Shown here one piece after another: positions 54,325 to 63,401 of a stretch of DNA of 64,000 nt (position 1 is the stretch's first letter; each line of letters begins with the position of its first letter). The position numbers and the translations under genes were made by a program. The stretch comes from Yoonia sp. GTDB lineage: Bacteria > Pseudomonadota > Alphaproteobacteria > Rhodobacterales > Rhodobacteraceae. Under the pieces are notes generated by a model. That model was not told where the DNA came from and ran no database searches. It saw nothing but the letters and a program-made list of their open reading frames with translations. The stretch is taken from positions 310,001 through 374,000 of the forward strand of contig NZ_JAGYJK010000017.1 of NCBI RefSeq assembly GCF_018402175.1, read 5' to 3'.

Positions 54325-55824
54325 ATGGGGCACCGGTTCTGGCCTTGGCTTGTTCTGATCGTGTCACTGGCCCTTGCGGGCCTGTCGATCATCCGTCTGG
54401 AACAGGCAGGCGCGGGGCTGGTCACATCCGAACTGGCCGTGGGCGAAACGCCCGTCACCGTGGTATCCCGGCCCGATGTGACCGACGCCCCCGTCGTCGT
54501 GATCGCCCATGGCTTTGCCGGATCACGCCAGTTGATGATCGGTTTTGCACAGACGCTGGCGCAGGCAGGTTACATCGTTGCCAGCTATGATCTGCAGGGA
54601 CACGGGCGCAATCCGGTGCCGATGTCGGGCGATGTGGCATCGGTCGATGGCACCACGCGGCTCTTGGTCGCGGAACTGGGCCGTGTGATCGACGCAAGCT
54701 TGGGCCTACGCGGCGCGAACCGGCAATTGGCGCTGCTGGGGCATTCGATGGCCTCCGACATCATTCTGCGCCAAGCCATCGCCGACAGCCGCGTGGATGC
54801 GACCGTTGCGGTGTCGATGTTTTCAACCGCAGTGACGGCGGATGCGCCTGCCAACCTGCTGGTCATCAACGGCGCATGGGAAACCGCATTGGCGGCCGAG
54901 GCATTGCGCGTCCTGCGCCTGACCGACCCTGACGCAACATTTGACCAGACCTTGGGCGATCCGGCGGCGGGCACAGGGCGGCGCGCGGTGCTGGCGCCGT
55001 CGGTGGAACATGTCGGCGTGCTTTATGCCCCGACCAGCATGGTTGAGACACGCAACTGGCTGAACGCGGTATTCGCCCGCCCGCAGGATACGCCCGTCGC
55101 CGCGCGCGGCGGCTGGATCGCGCTGCTGATCGTCAGTGTGACGGCACTGGCATGGCCCTTGGCGCGCCTTGCGCGGTCTTTGCGCGCGGCCACACCGCCT
55201 GTGCGCCTGCCGCGCGGTGCGTTCTGGGCTGCCACCTTGGTGCCGACGATCCTGACGCCGCTGATCCTGTATCCGTTCGAGATCGGGTTTCTGCCTGTGC
55301 TGGTCGCGGATTACCTTGCGCTGCATTTCGCGCTGTTCGGGGGGATTGGCCTATTGTTCCTTGGCCGCGCGGGGGCCTTGCGTTGGGACACGACAGGATT
55401 GCTGATGGCGCTGCCGATCGCGGTGTTCTGCATCGGTATCTTCGGGGGCATGCTGGATATCTATGTGGCCTCCTTTTTCGCCATCGGTGCGCGGATATGG
55501 ATCGTGCTTGCCATCGCGGCGGGGGCGGTGCCGTTCATGCTGGCCGATGCCTATCTGACCGAAGCAGGCCACGCGCCTTTGTGGCGGGTGCTGGTGGTGC
55601 GCGCCAATGCGCTGGTCTCGCTTGGCATCGCCACGGCGCTGGATATCGAGGGGCTGTTTTTCCTGCTGCTGATCCTGCCGATCATCCTGTTGTTCTTTGT
55701 GCTGTTCGGCACATTGGGCGGCTGGATCGGGCGGGCAACGCAGCGGCCCGTCGCGGCGGGCGTGGGCCTTGGCCTGTTTCTGGGCTGGGCCTTGGGCATG
55801 ACATTTCCGCTTTTCGCAGTGTGA
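54325..55824 (+). CDS. Alpha/beta hydrolase fused to a polytopic membrane domain
   Basis: A 499-residue two-part protein. One N-terminal helix (about 7-23) leads to a periplasmic or lumenal alpha/beta hydrolase (about 45-245). VVVIAHGFAGSRQ suggests the oxyanion region, and the nucleophile Ser is in LLGHSMAS. A late His is in EHVGVL. The C-terminal half (about 265-499) has about eight hydrophobic helices. I know no clear function; a membrane-linked esterase or lipase is inference. It starts 3 bases after map, likely in its transcript. Confidence 0.72.
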   Translation: MGHRFWPWLVLIVSLALAGLSIIRLEQAGAGLVTSELAVGETPVTVVSRPDVTDAPVVVIAHGFAGSRQLMIGFAQTLAQAGYIVASYDLQGHGRNPVPMSGDVASVDGTTRLLVAELGRVIDASLGLRGANRQLALLGHSMASDIILRQAIADSRVDATVAVSMFSTAVTADAPANLLVINGAWETALAAEALRVLRLTDPDATFDQTLGDPAAGTGRRAVLAPSVEHVGVLYAPTSMVETRNWLNAVFARPQDTPVAARGGWIALLIVSVTALAWPLARLARSLRAATPPVRLPRGAFWAATLVPTILTPLILYPFEIGFLPVLVADYLALHFALFGGIGLLFLGRAGALRWDTTGLLMALPIAVFCIGIFGGMLDIYVASFFAIGARIWIVLAIAAGAVPFMLADAYLTEAGHAPLWRVLVVRANALVSLGIATALDIEGLFFLLLILPIILLFFVLFGTLGGWIGRATQRPVAAGVGLGLFLGWALGMTFPLFAV

Positions 55825-55910
55825 TCTTGCAATCGCAGGTCACAATGTTAACTTTATTGCGTTGCTAGCGGCGACACCTTTCCCCCCATTATCATGAAAG
55901 GATGCACGCG

Positions 55911-56936
55911 ATGCGCCTGATCTCCCATGCCACGCTGGCCTTGCTGGCACTGACGACACCCGCCTTTGCCCAAGAGGTCACATTGCGGTTCCAGCACTTT
56001 GTTGCCCCAGCCAGTGCCAATCCAACCTATTTCATGCAGCCTTGGGCCGACGCGATTGCCGAACAATCCGGCGGGCGGATCAAGGTCGAAATCTATCCGT
56101 TCATGCAATTGGGCGGGTCAGCCACCAACCAATACGACCTGATCCGCGACGGCGCGATCGATGGCGGCTGGGTGATCCCCGGCTATCAGCCCAACCGTTT
56201 CCCCGAGGCCGAGGCGCTGGAACTGCCCTTCATGACCACCAAATCGGCGCAAGAGGCGAGCGCGGCGGCATGGGAATTCACGCAGGATTACCTGCTGGAT
56301 GATTTTGCCGATGTGCATATCATCGCCGCCCATATGCACGGCCCCGGCATTTTGCACAAACGCGGGGATGCCCCCGCGACCATCGCAGATTTCGCCGGGC
56401 TGAAACTGCGCGGCCCGTCGCGCACAGCGACCCTGTTGCTGGAAGAACTGGGCGCATCGCCCGTCGGCATGCCCGTGCCACAATTCCCCGAAGCGATTGC
56501 GCGCGGTGTCGTCGATGGCGGGGTGATCCCGTGGGAACAAGCCCCGTCGCTGAAACTGGATGAATTGACCGACAGCCATACCGATGTGGCGGGCGACCGG
56601 TCGCTTTATAACCTTTATTTCCTGTGGGCGATGAACAAGGCGACCTATGACGCGCTGCCCGATGATCTGCGCGCGGTGATCGACGCCAATTCCGGCCTGA
56701 TGGCCAGCCGCTGGGCCGGCCGCGCCCATGATACCGGCGATGCCCTAGGCCGCGATGTGATGGCGGCCAGCGGCAATGTGATTGCCGAACTTTCGGCAGA
56801 GGAGACCGCGCAGATCATGGCCGTTGGTGCTGGCGTCACCAGCCGCTGGATCGCGGAGATGGATGCCAAAGACTATGATGGTGCGGCGCTGGTTGCTGCG
56901 GCGCAGCTGGCGGTCGAGGGCAATATCGGGGAATGA
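55911..56936 (+). CDS. TRAP transporter solute-binding protein (DctP family)
   Basis: A 341-residue periplasmic receptor: signal peptide (MRLISHATLALLALTTPAFA, cleavage near 20) and DctP-type fold with FQHFVAPASANP, GLKLRGPSR with the conserved Arg that binds carboxylates, and VDGGVIPWEQAPSL. Such receptors usually bind organic acids and work with DctQ and DctM membrane subunits. Neither is nearby, so it is an orphan. The ATG has AAAGGA at proper spacing; an ATG 9 bases earlier is also possible. A tandem of small hairpins plus a dispersed repeat follows the stop. Confidence 0.9.
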   Translation: MRLISHATLALLALTTPAFAQEVTLRFQHFVAPASANPTYFMQPWADAIAEQSGGRIKVEIYPFMQLGGSATNQYDLIRDGAIDGGWVIPGYQPNRFPEAEALELPFMTTKSAQEASAAAWEFTQDYLLDDFADVHIIAAHMHGPGILHKRGDAPATIADFAGLKLRGPSRTATLLLEELGASPVGMPVPQFPEAIARGVVDGGVIPWEQAPSLKLDELTDSHTDVAGDRSLYNLYFLWAMNKATYDALPDDLRAVIDANSGLMASRWAGRAHDTGDALGRDVMAASGNVIAELSAEETAQIMAVGAGVTSRWIAEMDAKDYDGAALVAAAQLAVEGNIGE

Positions 56937-56969
56937 AGAAAGGGGCGCTGCCCCTCCCCCGGATTGCAT

Positions 56970-57008
56970 CCGGGGTTCACCCCGGAGTATTTGTGGAAAT
57001 AAGAAATG
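56970..57008 (+). repeat. Dispersed 3-prime element, copy 4 (type B)
   Basis: A perfect hairpin CCGGGG-TTCA-CCCCGG (56970-56985) followed by AGTATTTGTGGAAATAAGAA. It lies 34 bases after the dctP stop on the same strand. The block GGAGTATTTGTGGAAA equals copy 1. Two further small hairpins (56941-56955 and 56961-56971) precede it, so the dctP transcript end is strongly structured. Confidence 0.7.
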
Positions 57009-57015
57009 CGCGGTC

Positions 57016-58015
57016 TCAGGTCAGCCGGGCGACGACATAATCGGCCAGATCGACCAGCATGGTTTTCAGCGCATGGTCGGGGATGACGCCCAGCGCATCC
57101 TTGGCCTTGGCCGCCCAAGCAATCGCATCCTGACGGGTGCTTTCCAGCGTGCCGTGCCGGTGCAGCAGGGCAATCGCATGATCCAGATCACCGTCTTGCT
57201 GACGGCCCTTCTGAATGGTCCGTTCCCAGAAAGCGCGTTCATCGCCATCAGCGGCGGCCACTGCGCGGATCACCGGCAGGGTCAATTTGCGTTCGCGGAA
57301 ATCGTCGCCGATATTCTTGCCAATGGCCTTGGTGCCGCCGTAATCCAAGAGGTCATCGACGATCTGGAACGATATGCCCAAGGCATCGCCGTAATCGAAT
57401 AGCGCCTGTTTGATGGCGGCATCCTGTCCTGCAATCTCTCCACCCACCTCCATCGCGGCGGAAAAGAGCGCCGCGGTCTTGCCACGCACGACCTTGATGT
57501 AAATCTCTTCGGTCGTGGCCAGATCGGCGGCGGCGGTCAGTTGCAGCACCTCGCCTTCGGCGATCGTGGCCGAGGCATTGGCAAGGATATCGAGCACCCG
57601 CAAAGAGCCGGTTTCGACCATCAACTGGAACGAGCGCGCGAACAGGTAATCGCCGACCAGCACGCTGGATGTATTGTCCCACAAGCAGGTTCGCCGTGGG
57701 CCGTCCGCGCCGCTGGCTGCTTTCGTCGACGACATCGTCATGCAGCAGGGTCGCGGTGTGGATGAATTCCACCGTTGCCGCCAGATGGATATGGTAAGGC
57801 CCGTCATAGCCGCACATCCGCGCGGCAGCCAAGGTCAGCATCGGGCGCAGGCGTTTGCCGCCCGCTTCGACCAGATGGGCCGTGACCTGCGGGATGCGCG
57901 GCGCATGTTCAGAGGCCATGCGGTCGCGGATCATCGCATTGACCGCCGTCAGGTCATCCGCCAAGGCGGCCGCCAATTGTTCATGTGGTTTGGTGGCGGC
58001 GTGATCAAGGCTCAT
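57016..58015 (-). pseudogene. Long-chain polyprenyl (octaprenyl/decaprenyl) diphosphate synthase, frameshifted
   Basis: Two overlapping frames encode one trans-prenyltransferase of about 332 residues that would build the ubiquinone side chain. The first Asp-rich motif LLHDDVVDE is in the upstream part, which ends at RRGRPTANLL. The second part continues in the +1 frame at WDNTSSVLVGDYLFARS and holds the second motif VDDLLDYGG and FRERKLTLPV. The break is near 57683-57685, at CTT before GTG; the span is 3n+1 bases. The enzyme is normally essential, so an error in the sequence is most likely. Start ATG follows GGAA. Confidence 0.82.
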
Positions 58016-58070
58016 GCGAGGTTCCGTCATGTGAATGGACAAGGGCGGAGCGCCGCCGTAATCCTTGGGT

Positions 58071-58289
58071 ATGAAAGAGCTTTTACGCACCAATGACGTC
58101 ACCGTCATCGCCTTTGCAACCGCCCTGCTGGACGCGGAAGGTATAGACTGGTTCACCTTCGACGACAATATGAGCATCATGGAAGGCAGCATTGGCATCA
58201 TGCCGCGCCGCCTGATGGTGCATGACCGCGACCTGTTCATGGCCGAAGCCGTGATGCGCGATGGCGAGATCGATCTGGGGCGTGACTGA
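58071..58289 (+). CDS. DUF2007 small protein
   Basis: A 72-residue cytoplasmic protein of the DUF2007 putative signal-transducing family: MKELLRTNDVTVIAFATALLDAEGIDWF, then a conserved MSIMEGSIG and RRLMVHDRD segment. The fold resembles a small PII-like beta-alpha-beta unit; the function is unknown. It is divergent from the polyprenyl synthase gene with a 55-base gap and overlaps the next gene by about 8 bases. The ribosome site is weak; a TTG two codons upstream is an alternative. Confidence 0.78.
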   Translation: MKELLRTNDVTVIAFATALLDAEGIDWFTFDDNMSIMEGSIGIMPRRLMVHDRDLFMAEAVMRDGEIDLGRD

Positions 58290-59037
58290 GGATGTGACCT
58301 GTGACGCCTTTCTGGGCGGGCGTTTGCAGATTTTGCAGCCGCGCCAGGGCTATCGTGCGGGTGTCGATCCGGTGCTGCTGGCCGCCAGTATCGCCGCGCG
58401 CGCGGGTCAGTCGGTGCTGGAACTGGGCTGCGGGGTTGGGACTGCGGCCCTGTGTCTGGGGCGGCGGGTGCCGGGGCTGACGCTGACTGGCGTCGAAGTG
58501 CAGCCTGACTACGCCAATCTGGCGCGGCGCAATGCCGCTGCGAATGATCTGCCGTTGCAGGTGATCACCGCCGATCTGCGCGCGCTGCCTGCGGACCTGC
58601 GCCAGAGGCGATTCGATCATGTCATCATGAACCCGCCCTATTTCGACCGTGACACCGGCACGGCGGCCAGCGACCCCGGCCGCGATACCGCGCTGGGGGG
58701 CGACACGCCCTTGGCCGATTGGCTGGACATCGGCGCGCGCCGGCTTGCGCCCAAAGGCTATCTGACGCTGATCCAGCGGATCGAACGCCTGCCAGAGGTT
58801 CTGTCAGCCCTGCAAGGGCGGCTGGGGTCGGTGGTGGTATTGCCCATCGCGGGGCGAACCGCGCGTGCGCCAGGGCTGTTCATCCTGCGCGCCAGACAGG
58901 AAGGGCGCGCACCGTTCTGCCTGCTGCCCGCGCTGGAAACGCACATAGGCATCGCGCATGACGGCGACAAGGACAGCTATACCCCGCTGGTCGGCGCTAT
59001 TTTACGCAACGGCGCCGATCTGCCCATGGGCCGTTAA
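58282..59037 (+). CDS. tRNA1(Val) (adenine37-N6)-methyltransferase-like protein
   Basis: A 251-residue class I SAM-dependent methyltransferase. The SAM loop VLELGCGVGTAALCL is at about 45-60, GVEVQPDYANLARRN follows, and the catalytic NPPYF (about 118-122) is of the N6-adenine type. FLGGRLQILQPRQGYRAGVDPVLLA near the start is the TrmN6/YfiC signature. The start is a GTG overlapping the DUF2007 stop; an ATG 21 bases earlier is the alternative. The exact target is inferred from family. Confidence 0.85.
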   Translation: MTEDVTCDAFLGGRLQILQPRQGYRAGVDPVLLAASIAARAGQSVLELGCGVGTAALCLGRRVPGLTLTGVEVQPDYANLARRNAAANDLPLQVITADLRALPADLRQRRFDHVIMNPPYFDRDTGTAASDPGRDTALGGDTPLADWLDIGARRLAPKGYLTLIQRIERLPEVLSALQGRLGSVVVLPIAGRTARAPGLFILRARQEGRAPFCLLPALETHIGIAHDGDKDSYTPLVGAILRNGADLPMGR

Positions 59038-59154
59038 TGTTTTGGCAAGTTCTGGCTGGTGAAATGCAAATTGGGGAAATTGCTGCACTGCCGCGTGACA
59101 GACAGGCGGAAACGTGTTGCAATTCCGTTACGTTTAACCAGCAGGAGGAAGATC

Positions 59155-59322
59155 ATGAGCTTGAGTTCGCATTTGCAGGAACTGAAGAAAAAGCACCAAA
59201 CCCTCTCGGACCATGTCGAGGTGATGCAACGCGCACCCGGCGTTGATGATCTTGAGCTGGCAAAACTCAAGAAGAAAAAGTTGCAGATCAAGGAGGAAAT
59301 CACCCGTCTTGCAACGCATTGA
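59155..59322 (+). CDS. DUF465 family small protein (YdcH-like)
   Basis: A 55-residue helical protein (MSLSSHLQELKKKHQTLSDHVEVMQRAP, then ELAKLKKKKLQIKEEITRLATH), basic and coiled-coil prone, typical of DUF465. A perfect AGGAGG sits upstream of the ATG, suggesting strong expression. Role unknown. The 117-base gap upstream holds no other feature I can name. Followed by a strong terminator. Confidence 0.88.
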   Translation: MSLSSHLQELKKKHQTLSDHVEVMQRAPGVDDLELAKLKKKKLQIKEEITRLATH

Positions 59323-59362
59323 ATTGACGCTGATGCCGGCCCACGGGCTGCCAGCGTAAACC

Positions 59363-59392
59363 AAAAGGCCGCGCCATCTTGGCGCGGCCTTT
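59363..59392. terminator. Bidirectional rho-independent terminator
   Basis: AAAA, then a perfect 9-bp stem GGCCGCGCC / GGCGCGGCC around ATCTT, then TTT. It lies between the DUF465 stop and the convergent phbB stop and can serve both. Confidence 0.85.
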
Positions 59393-59414
59393 CATCATTC
59401 TGCGCCGACTGTCG

Positions 59415-60140
59415 TCAGCACATATATTGCCCGCCATTGGCCGAAATCGTGGAACCGGTGACGAAACCCGCATCGTCGGAGGCCAGAAACACCACCGCGC
59501 GCGCGATTTCCGACGCTTCGCCCAGACGGCCCACGGGGATCTGCGGCAGAATCACCTCGTTCATGACTTTTTCGGGGATCGTGCTCATCATTTCGGTGTT
59601 GATGTAACCGGGAGCGATAACGTTGACGGTGATGCCCGCGCGCGCGCCTTCTTGCGCCAGCGCCTTGGTGAAACCGATATCACCGGCCTTGGCAGCGGCA
59701 TAATTGGCCTGCGCGAACTGGCCCTTTTGCCCGTTGATCGACGAAATCGTGATGATCCGGCCGAATTTACGGTCGCGCATGCCGGGCCAGACCGGATGAG
59801 TCATGTTGAACACGCCCGACAGGTTGGTGTCGATCACCTCTTGCCATTGCTGCGGCGTCATCTTGTGGAATGGCGCATCACGGGTGATGCCCGCATTATT
59901 GACCAGCACCTCGACCGGTCCCAGATCAGCCTCGACCTCGGCGATGCCGGCGGCGCAAGCCGCGTAATTGCCGACATCCCATTTGTAGGTCTTGATGCCG
60001 GTTTCGGCGGTAAAGGCGGCTGCCTTTTCGTCATTGCCCGCATAGGTCGCGGCAACGGTATAGCCTGCATCCTTCAAAGCTGTTGAAATCGCCGCGCCAA
60101 TACCGCGCGACCCCCCCGTGACCAGTGCCACACGTCCCAT
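59415..60140 (-). CDS. phbB: Acetoacetyl-CoA reductase
   Basis: A 241-residue NADPH-dependent short-chain dehydrogenase that reduces acetoacetyl-CoA to (R)-3-hydroxybutyryl-CoA for polyhydroxybutyrate. VTGGSRGIGAAI is the cofactor motif near residue 7, NNAG lies near 87, and the catalytic SS and YxxxK are in ITISSINGQKGQFAQANYAAAKAG. The PhbB length (241) and the upstream thiolase gene support this over generic SDR roles. It follows phbA by 59 bases. Confidence 0.94.
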   Translation of the reverse strand: MGRVALVTGGSRGIGAAISTALKDAGYTVAATYAGNDEKAAAFTAETGIKTYKWDVGNYAACAAGIAEVEADLGPVEVLVNNAGITRDAPFHKMTPQQWQEVIDTNLSGVFNMTHPVWPGMRDRKFGRIITISSINGQKGQFAQANYAAAKAGDIGFTKALAQEGARAGITVNVIAPGYINTEMMSTIPEKVMNEVILPQIPVGRLGEASEIARAVVFLASDDAGFVTGSTISANGGQYMC

Positions 60141-60199
60141 AGTTTCTCCTCCCTGTTGTTATTGTCTTATGGGCGGCCGTTGACCGACCGCCCCTGTGA

Positions 60200-61375
60200 T
60201 CAGAACCGTTCGACGCAAAGCGCGACACCCATGCCGCCCCCGATGCAAAGCGTGGCAAGACCCTTTTTGGCATCGCGGCGCTTCATCTCGAACAGCAGGG
60301 TGTTGAGGATGCGCGCACCGGATGCGCCGATTGGATGGCCAATGGCGATGGCGCCGCCGTTCACGTTGACGATGGCGGGATCCCAGCCCATGTCCTTGTT
60401 CACGGCACAGGCTTGTGCGGCAAAAGCCTCGTTCGCCTCGACCAGATCAAGGTCTTCAACGCTCCACCCGGCCTTGGCCAGGGCTTTGCGGCTGGCCATG
60501 ACCGGCCCCACACCCATGATCGACGGGTCAAGCCCGGCAGTGGCATAGGATGCGATCCGCGCCAGCGGTTCGATCCCGCGCTTTTCGGCATTTTCGATGG
60601 ACATGAGCAAGGTTGCCGCCGCCCCGTCATTCAGGCCAGAGGCGTTGGCCGCCGTGACCGACCCGTCCTTGGTAAAGGCGGGGCGCAGTTTTTGCATCGC
60701 GTCGATGGTGGCACCGTGGCGGATATATTCGTCCTGATCGATGATGATGTCGCCTTTGCGGGTCTTGACCGTAAACGCCATGATCTCATCCGCGAATTTG
60801 CCCGCCTTTTGCGCGGCTTCGGCCTTGTTCTGGGATGCGACGGCGAATGCGTCCTGCATATCGCGGGTGATTTGCCACTGGTTGGCCACGTTTTCCGCCG
60901 TCTGGCCCATGTGGTAATTGTTGAACGCATCCCATAGCCCGTCACGGATCATCGTGTCGATATAGGACATATCGCCCATCTTCTGGCCCGCGCGCAGATA
61001 GGCAGCATGCGGGCTGAGCGTCATGTTTTCCTGACCACCCGCCAACACGATGTCGGCATCACCCAGCTGGATATGTTGCGCGCCCAATGCGACGGCGCGC
61101 AGGCCGGACCCGCAGACCTGGTTAAGGCTCCATGCCGCAGCCTCGATCGGCAGACCTGCGTTGATATGCGCCTGACGGGCGGGGTTCTGGCCCTGTGCTG
61201 CGGTCAGGACCTGACCAAGGATCGTCTCGCTCACCTCGGATTTGTCGATCCCTGCGCGCGCGACAACCTCTGCCAGGACAGCCGCCCCAAGATCATGCGC
61301 GGGTGTGGTCGCAAAGGCGCCACCGAAACTGCCGACAGCGGTGCGTGCTGCGGATGCGATAACAACATTGGTCAT
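60200..61375 (-). CDS. phbA: Acetyl-CoA C-acetyltransferase (beta-ketothiolase)
   Basis: A 391-residue biosynthetic thiolase that condenses two acetyl-CoA, the first step of PHB synthesis. Catalytic Cys is in [11 protein letters not shown] (about residue 88), His in [11 protein letters not shown], and the second Cys in CIGGGMG near the C-terminus. Length typical. First gene of phbAB. The 184-base gap upstream, shared with the EAL gene end, holds its promoter; a TTGAAT-like -35 is visible there but no clear -10. Confidence 0.95.
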   Translation of the reverse strand: MTNVVIASAARTAVGSFGGAFATTPAHDLGAAVLAEVVARAGIDKSEVSETILGQVLTAAQGQNPARQAHINAGLPIEAAAWSLNQVCGSGLRAVALGAQHIQLGDADIVLAGGQENMTLSPHAAYLRAGQKMGDMSYIDTMIRDGLWDAFNNYHMGQTAENVANQWQITRDMQDAFAVASQNKAEAAQKAGKFADEIMAFTVKTRKGDIIIDQDEYIRHGATIDAMQKLRPAFTKDGSVTAANASGLNDGAAATLLMSIENAEKRGIEPLARIASYATAGLDPSIMGVGPVMASRKALAKAGWSVEDLDLVEANEAFAAQACAVNKDMGWDPAIVNVNGGAIAIGHPIGASGARILNTLLFEMKRRDAKKGLATLCIGGGMGVALCVERF

Positions 61376-61518
61376 GAAATGGTTCCTTCAGGTTTGTTTC
61401 ACCGAAAGAGTGCAGTGCCCACACGCCGACCTGCGCAAGCCTACTTCCTCCCGTTTGGGCCATGCTATTGGGTTGCAGGAAAGAGGGCAATTCAATTTCG
61501 GGCGCGCCGCTATTGCGA

Positions 61519-62334
61519 TCAAAAGGTGAAACGTGGCACGCCGTAAAGATAGCCTTGCAGGCAATCGACACCGATGCTGCGCAGAAATGCCGCCTCTTCC
61601 TCGGTTTCGACACCATCGGCAATTGCGAACATTTCGAAATGATGCGCCACGGTGATCAGCGCCTCGGCCAGCACCTGATTATCGGGATTCTGGTCGATGC
61701 CGCGCACAAAGCCTTTGTCGATCTTCACAAGGTCGAAAAAGAAATCCTTGAGATGGCGAAATGCGGTCATGCCCGCCCCGAACCCGTCCAGCGCAAAGGC
61801 CACGCCCTTGGGCTGCATTTCGGCCATGAACCGGATCATCACATCGGGCAGCATCATGGCGGATGTTTCACTGATCTCGAAAATCAGCCTGTCCCCCAGA
61901 CTGGCATGGTCACGCAAACCCCCATCCAGAATGCGCCGCCATTCGCCATCCGCAACGGACCGCGCCGACAGATTGATCGACAGGCGCAGGGTGGGGTTGC
62001 GCCGCAGGTGCCGCAACGCATGCGTCAGGCTGACGCAATCAATCTCGCGGCCCATGACCGTGTCTTCGACCAAGCCCATGAAATGCGCCGCCGGAATGAT
62101 CCGCCCGGCATCGTCATGCAGCCGGATCAACCCTTCGTGAAAGGCGATCTGCGGCACGGGGTCGGCGGTGACAATCGGATGAAACGCAAGACTGGCCCGA
62201 TCCGCCGCCAGCGCATCGCGCACCAGTGCCACGACATCGCTGTCCCGGCTGGCCAAGGCATAAAGCAGCGGATCGGCCACAGGCAGATCGGACATTTCGG
62301 TACTGGAAAGCGTGGCTTTCGTCATCCTGTTCAT
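61519..62334 (-). CDS. EAL-domain protein, degenerate
   Basis: A 271-residue protein that is almost entirely an EAL (c-di-GMP phosphodiesterase) fold. Several catalytic positions remain: the EGL at Glu67-Leu69 (canonical EAL), Asn121, Glu153, Lys204 and Gln260. Two are changed: the DDFG loop reads DGFG (Gly184) and the EGVE motif reads DGVE (Asp240). It may bind c-di-GMP without cutting it. No sensor domain. Start codon uncertain among Met at 62334, Met at 62325 and GTG at 62352. Confidence 0.87.
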   Translation of the reverse strand: MNRMTKATLSSTEMSDLPVADPLLYALASRDSDVVALVRDALAADRASLAFHPIVTADPVPQIAFHEGLIRLHDDAGRIIPAAHFMGLVEDTVMGREIDCVSLTHALRHLRRNPTLRLSINLSARSVADGEWRRILDGGLRDHASLGDRLIFEISETSAMMLPDVMIRFMAEMQPKGVAFALDGFGAGMTAFRHLKDFFFDLVKIDKGFVRGIDQNPDNQVLAEALITVAHHFEMFAIADGVETEEEAAFLRSIGVDCLQGYLYGVPRFTF

Positions 62335-62393
62335 CCATAGTGACTGCTGCACCTTGGACCAATGCTGCTAAAAAAGCCTTAAAGGAGCCGATC

Positions 62394-62975
62394 ATGGCAC
62401 GCTGTGACTGGGCCGGACCCGACCCGATTTACATCGACTATCACGACACCGAATGGGGCGTGCCCGAATATGACAGCCGGGCCTTGTGGGAAAAACTGGT
62501 GCTGGACGGGTTTCAGGCGGGGCTGTCCTGGATCACGATTCTGAAAAAGCGCGATAATTTCCGCGCGGCCTTTGCCAGATTCGACCCTGACGTCATCGCG
62601 AATTGGGGCGAGGATGACGTGCGCCGCCTGCTGGCCGACCCCGGCATCATCCGCCACCGCGGCAAGATCGAGGCCACGATCACCAATGCCCGCGCCTGGC
62701 AACGAATCGAAGCCGCGCAAGGCTTTGCCAGCTATTTGTGGGCCTATGTGGATGGCGCGCCCTTACAGACAACCCTGCCCGACCGCAGCGCGATGCCAAC
62801 GCAATCGGCCCTATCGGTGCAGATGTCCAAAGACCTGAAAAAAGCAGGGTTCAAATTCTGCGGGCCAACAATCGTCTATGCATTCATGGAAGCAACGGGG
62901 CTGATCAACAACCATGTCACATCCTGCCCGCGCCACGCCGCCTGCGCAGCACTTGCACGTTCACCAGCGGTTTAA
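62394..62975 (+). CDS. tag: DNA-3-methyladenine glycosylase I
   Basis: A 193-residue repair enzyme that removes 3-methyladenine from alkylated DNA. The zinc-snap ligands are visible: Cys4 and His17 (CDWAG..DYHDTEWG) and His/Cys in NHVTSCPRH at the C-terminus. The HhH-type core has GFQAGLSWITILKKRDNF. An AAAGGAG site precedes the ATG. The 3-prime end overlaps the convergent moaE by 15 bases. Confidence 0.95.
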   Translation: MARCDWAGPDPIYIDYHDTEWGVPEYDSRALWEKLVLDGFQAGLSWITILKKRDNFRAAFARFDPDVIANWGEDDVRRLLADPGIIRHRGKIEATITNARAWQRIEAAQGFASYLWAYVDGAPLQTTLPDRSAMPTQSALSVQMSKDLKKAGFKFCGPTIVYAFMEATGLINNHVTSCPRHAACAALARSPAV

Positions 62976-63401
62976 CGCGGCCTCGTCAGCATCTTTCGCC
63001 GCCACCCATGCGGCACCGGACAAGGTGACTTCCTTTTTCCAGAACGGCGCGCGGGATTTCAGGTAATCCATCAGGAAATCAGCGGCGGCAAAGGCCTCGG
63101 CCCGGTGGGCGGCGGCGGTGGCGACCATCATGATCGGGGCCGCCGGTTCCAGCGCGCCAAAGCGGTGGATCACCAGCGCATCGGCCAGCGACCAACGCGC
63201 AACGGCCTGATCCAGAATACCGGTGATCGCGCGTTCGGTCATGCCGGGGTAATGTTCGATCATCATATGCCGCAGATCGCCCGATGTATCGCGCACGACG
63301 CCAGTGAAACTGACGATGGCGCCGATATCCCGACGCCCCACGGCGAAACCGGCCAATTCCGCCCCGGGATCAAAGGCGGCCTGTTGCACGCGGACCTGCA
63401 T
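62961..63401 (-). CDS. moaE: Molybdopterin synthase catalytic subunit MoaE
   Basis: A 146-residue subunit that, with MoaD, adds two sulfurs to precursor Z to make molybdopterin. Characteristic segments are GAIVSFTGVVRD, MMIEHYPGMTERAI, VIHRFGALEP and DYLKSRAPFWKKE, the last holding the catalytic Lys. The start overlaps the moaD stop as TGATG. It is the last gene of pgsA-moaD-moaE. Confidence 0.95.
   Translation of the reverse strand: MQVRVQQAAFDPGAELAGFAVGRRDIGAIVSFTGVVRDTSGDLRHMMIEHYPGMTERAITGILDQAVARWSLADALVIHRFGALEPAAPIMMVATAAAHRAEAFAAADFLMDYLKSRAPFWKKEVTLSGAAWVAAKDADEAALNRW

Noticed and set aside
57683-57685. Programmed +1 frameshifting at CTT in the polyprenyl synthase gene
   Set aside because: No in-frame stop after the slip codon and no upstream stimulator as in prfB; a sequence error explains it and the folC break equally well.
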